Shown piece by piece: positions 13,410 through 15,305 of a DNA stretch of 15,305 bases. A model generated the notes under the pieces. That model ran no database searches. It was not told the DNA's origin and saw only the letters and a program-made list of their open reading frames with translations. Numbering within the stretch: the stretch's first letter is position 1; each line of letters starts with the position of its first letter. Location: contig CAUFWM010000032.1 in assembly GCA_959596505.1 (NCBI GenBank), forward strand, positions 1 to 15,305. Direction: 5' to 3'. The translations under genes and the position numbers were made by a program. The stretch is from an uncultured Collinsella sp. GTDB taxonomy: Bacteria; Actinomycetota; Coriobacteriia; Coriobacteriales; Coriobacteriaceae.

Positions 13410-14057
13410 CTACGCGTTCTTTTTGCCCAGCTTTGCCTTAACCAAACCGACCACGGTCGGAATAATCGACACGGCAACAATGCCCACGATCAGCAGCTCA
13501 AAGTGCTCCTGCACAAAGGGAATGCCGCCAAAGAAATAGCCCAGCAGTGTAAAGACCGTCGACCAGGTGATACCGCCCAGCACGTTATAGATGACAAAGT
13601 TGCGCCAGTGCATGCCGCCCATACCGGCGATGAAGGGCACAAAGGTGCGGATAAACGGGAAGAAGCGACCCAGGAAGATGGCCAGGTGGCCCCACTTGTC
13701 AAGGAAGTCCTCGGACTTTTTAATGCGCTCGGGCGTCATGGCCTTGACCTTGCCCGAGACGATGATCTTTCGGCCAAAGAAATGGCCGATCATAAAGTTG
13801 CACTGGTCGCCCAAGATGGCGGCCGTCCATGCGACGGCCAACAGGGCCACGATGTTAAAGCCGCCGTTGTGGGCAAAGAAGCCCGAAGCGAACAGCAGCG
13901 AATCGCCGGGAAGGAACGGGAAGAACACCACGCCCGTCTCGATAAAGATAATTAGGAACACGCAGCCGTAGGCCATAAGCGGGCCGGCGGCGATCCAACT
14001 GGCGATCGCGGTGCGCGGGTCCTTGAGCAGCTCGGCGATAAAGTTAATGAAACCCAT
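13410..14057 (-). CDS. DedA-family (SNARE-associated/VTT domain) membrane protein
   Basis: This 215-aa polytopic membrane protein has hydrophobic segments around residues 20-45, 55-80, 135-165 and 180-205. The family signatures are present: FIETGVVFFPFLPGDSLLFASGFF, with the acidic Glu and Asp residues DedA proteins need, and the re-entrant-loop motif LGRFFPFIRTFVPFIAGMGGM with its two conserved Arg. DedA proteins are undecaprenyl-phosphate or phospholipid flippase-type transporters linked to envelope homeostasis; which lipid this copy handles is not shown. The ATG at 14057 has GAGAGG nine bases upstream; the longer frame to 14141 lacks a site. A TATACT on the minus strand (complement of 14104-14109) is a likely -10. 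Confidence 0.92.
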   Translation of the reverse strand: MGFINFIAELLKDPRTAIASWIAAGPLMAYGCVFLIIFIETGVVFFPFLPGDSLLFASGFFAHNGGFNIVALLAVAWTAAILGDQCNFMIGHFFGRKIIVSGKVKAMTPERIKKSEDFLDKWGHLAIFLGRFFPFIRTFVPFIAGMGGMHWRNFVIYNVLGGITWSTVFTLLGYFFGGIPFVQEHFELLIVGIVAVSIIPTVVGLVKAKLGKKNA

Positions 14058-14103
14058 GAAGTAAAACCTCTCAGTTGTGGGCGCGGACACGTCCAAGTTG
14101 ACC

Positions 14104-14109
14104 AGTATA
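14104..14109 (-). promoter_or_regulatory. Likely -10 element of the dedA-family gene
   Basis: The minus strand reads CCGTATACTGG, with TATACT matching the -10 consensus at five of six positions. It lies 47 nt upstream of the ATG. TTGCGC is found 20 bp upstream, too far for an optimal -35, so strength is uncertain. Confidence 0.45.
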
Positions 14110-14222
14110 CGGTTGCGGCGCCCCCTCGTGCGCAACCCCACAAAAGCATGACTCCATTACCAGCAAGTTTGCATAACTGACACCTGTCGTGCAAAGCCGC
14201 CAAGATTGTCCTTCCTAATCCC

Positions 14223-14239
14223 TAGCGAATCGCTATACT
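14223..14239 (+). promoter_or_regulatory. cysE promoter -10 with adjoining 13-bp palindrome
   Basis: TATACT (14234-14239) is a good -10 about 42 nt before the GTG start; TTCCTA (14212-14217) at 16-bp spacing is a weak -35. TAGCGA-A-TCGCTA (14223-14235) is a perfect palindrome that fills the spacer and overlaps the first two bases of the -10, a position suited to repression. The binding protein is not known. Confidence 0.5.
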
Positions 14240-14280
14240 TTATTGAATCGCATTGCCATGGCGCTAAGGGAGGGCGGTCG

Positions 14281-14985
14281 GTGAGCTTTATCAATACCAT
14301 TCGCGAGGACATCAAGACCGTCCAGGCGCAGGACCCCGCCGCGCAAAACGGTCTGGTCATCTTCCTTTCCTATCCCGGCCTGCACGCCAAGTGGAACCAC
14401 GTGCCAGAGCACTGGCTCTGGGAGCATGGCCATCGCTCGCTCGCCCGTGTGCTCTCGCAAATCACCCGCCACATTACCGGCGTCGAGATTCATCCCGCTG
14501 CACAGATCGGCAAGCATTTCTTTATCGACCACGCCATGGGCGTCGTCATCGGCGAAACCACCATTGTGGGCGACAACTGCGTGCTCTACCAGGGCGTCAC
14601 GCTTGGCGGCACCGGCAACGAGACCGGCAAGCGCCACCCCACCCTGGGCAACAACGTCACCGTGGGCACAGGCGCTAAAGTGCTCGGCAACATTCGCATC
14701 GGCAACAACGTCAAAATCGGCGGCAATTCGGTCGTCGTCAAGGACGTACCCGACAACTGCACCGTCGTGGGCGTGCCGGGACGCATCATCAAGCGCAACG
14801 GCTGCCGCGTGTTCGAGGAGAGCTTCGATGCCAAGCAGCATCGCGAGTACATGCCCGACGCCGCCGCCGAGCAGTCCGCGCTCAACCGTCAGGGCATCAC
14901 CGAGAACGCCCGCCGCGTCAAGGAACTCGAGCGAGAGGTGGCCGAGCTCAAAACCCTCGTCGCCAAGCTCGTGGACGAACGCTAG
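14281..14985 (+). CDS. cysE: Serine O-acetyltransferase
   Basis: This 234-aa enzyme makes O-acetylserine from serine and acetyl-CoA, the precursor of cysteine. The N-terminal helical part (FINTIREDIKTVQAQDPAA, then YPGLHAKWNHVPEHWLW) is of the short EpsC/CysE type. The left-handed beta-helix follows with hexapeptide repeats: GVEIHPAAQIGKHFFIDHAMGVVIGETTIVGDN, YQGVTLGGTG, then NNVTVGTGAKVLGNIRIGNNVKIGGNSVV. The catalytic His/Asp are in FFIDHAMG. A 50-residue C-terminal extension ends in a coiled coil (RRVKELEREVAELKTLVAKLV), longer than in minimal members. The GTG start at 14281 has GGGAGG seven bases upstream; the ATG-started frame from 14206 would overlap the promoter. No cysK is adjacent. 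A strong hairpin follows at 15022-15056. Confidence 0.95.
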   Translation: MSFINTIREDIKTVQAQDPAAQNGLVIFLSYPGLHAKWNHVPEHWLWEHGHRSLARVLSQITRHITGVEIHPAAQIGKHFFIDHAMGVVIGETTIVGDNCVLYQGVTLGGTGNETGKRHPTLGNNVTVGTGAKVLGNIRIGNNVKIGGNSVVVKDVPDNCTVVGVPGRIIKRNGCRVFEESFDAKQHREYMPDAAAEQSALNRQGITENARRVKELEREVAELKTLVAKLVDER

Positions 14986-15021
14986 AGCCGGACGGCCACC
15001 GACAACATTGACGCCAACGCA

Positions 15022-15060
15022 AAGGCGCGCCAGAGGATTCACCCCCGGCGCGCCTTATTT
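15022..15060 (+). terminator. Terminator of cysE
   Basis: AAGGCGCGCC (15022-15031) pairs with GGCGCGCCTT (15047-15056), a perfect 10-bp stem around a 15-nt loop, followed by ATTT. It lies 37 nt after the cysE stop. The core GGCGCGCC is itself self-complementary. The short T tract suggests moderate efficiency. Confidence 0.7.
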
Positions 15061-15063
15061 GCG

Positions 15064-15094
15064 ATGTGACAAAGGGACTGTCCCTTTGTCACAT
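15064..15094. repeat. 31-bp perfect palindrome overlapping the ABC gene stop codon
   Basis: The two 15-bp arms (15064-15078 and 15080-15094), with core GACAAAGGGAC and GTCCCTTTGTC, flank a single T. The last base of the right arm is the last base of the TAA stop codon (15094-15096) of the minus-strand ABC gene. GACAAAGGGAC-type palindromes recall REP-like elements, but I cannot count copies here. As a hairpin it would form right at the end of the ABC mRNA. Confidence 0.85.
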
Positions 15095-15305
15095 TATGCG
15101 AACTGACTCAGATAGAGGTCGGCGTAGGCACCCTCGGCAGCCAGCAGCTCCTTATGCGTACCCTGCTCGATAATGTTGCCATGATCCATGACCAAGATCA
15201 GGTCGGCATCTACGATCGTCGACAGACGGTGCGCGATCACAAAGCTCGTACGCCCGCGCATGAGCGCGTCCATGGCGCGGCCGATGGCAAGCTCGGTGCG
15301 CGTGT
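15094..15305 (-). CDS. ABC exporter ATPase, C-terminal 69 residues (5' part beyond window)
   Basis: The readable part, TRTELAIGRAMDALMRGRTS onward, runs through the H-switch FVIAHRLSTIVDADLILVMDHG to the tail THKELLAAEGAYADLYLSQFA and TAA. The His of the H-switch is present, so this is a catalytically competent type of nucleotide-binding domain. The tail closely resembles that of the ABC exporter ending at 2705 (YAELYRSQFAQ), so this is probably the second subunit of another heterodimeric exporter. The Walker A and signature lie outside the window. Confidence 0.9.
   Translation of the reverse strand, partial: TRTELAIGRAMDALMRGRTSFVIAHRLSTIVDADLILVMDHGNIIEQGTHKELLAAEGAYADLYLSQFA

Noticed and set aside
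14233..15042. 269-codon minus-strand ORF opposite cysE
   Set aside because: Mirror frame of cysE with no domain and no start signal.
1..15305. CRISPR array, toxin-antitoxin pair or phage module
   Set aside because: No regularly spaced direct repeats, no short coupled gene pair and no phage structural or integrase gene other than the IS transposase were seen.

Overview
The window looks like a chromosomal segment of a high-GC actinobacterium of the class Coriobacteriia, most like Collinsella. This rests on the high GC content, strong GC-type third codon positions, purine-rich Shine-Dalgarno sites (AGGAG, GGGAGG) and the gene repertoire. The genus is an inference from sequence character, not a database match. 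Most genes are ordinary housekeeping or transport genes, separated by intergenic regions unusually rich in long inverted repeats.

Layout: the left edge carries the 3' part of a lipoteichoic acid synthase-type sulfatase (+). A convergent intergenic region follows with a 131-nt nested palindrome, a hairpin terminator and a possible small minus-strand ORF. Next on the minus strand are a flavodoxin-family protein (terminator at 1957-1988) and a two-gene operon for a heterodimeric ABC exporter. One exporter subunit has a degenerate ATP site and the other a canonical one. Then come a 95-nt palindrome, the SRP 4.5S-type RNA gene (ffs, minus) with a clear promoter, and a perfect 26-bp inverted repeat. 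After these is a single gene that fuses a tRNA adenosine deaminase (TadA) to a glycerate kinase (minus). A tRNA-Ser(UGA) gene is divergent from it.

The right half has a TetR-family regulator (minus) divergent from lemA (+), then a complete IS3-family (IS150-like) insertion sequence with orfA/orfB and a -1 frameshift signal. The IS sits almost exactly at the apex of a long hairpin between lemA and ilvE. Beyond it are ilvE (branched-chain aminotransferase, minus), a DedA-family membrane protein (minus), cysE (serine O-acetyltransferase, +) and, at the right edge, the C-terminus of a further ABC exporter ATPase (minus).

The points most worth following up are the TadA-glycerate kinase fusion, the targeting of a palindrome apex by the IS, and the set of long intergenic hairpins. 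Several hairpin mismatches are A/C on the plus strand and so become G-U pairs in minus-strand RNA. I saw no CRISPR array, phage gene cluster or recognisable multi-gene defence system.
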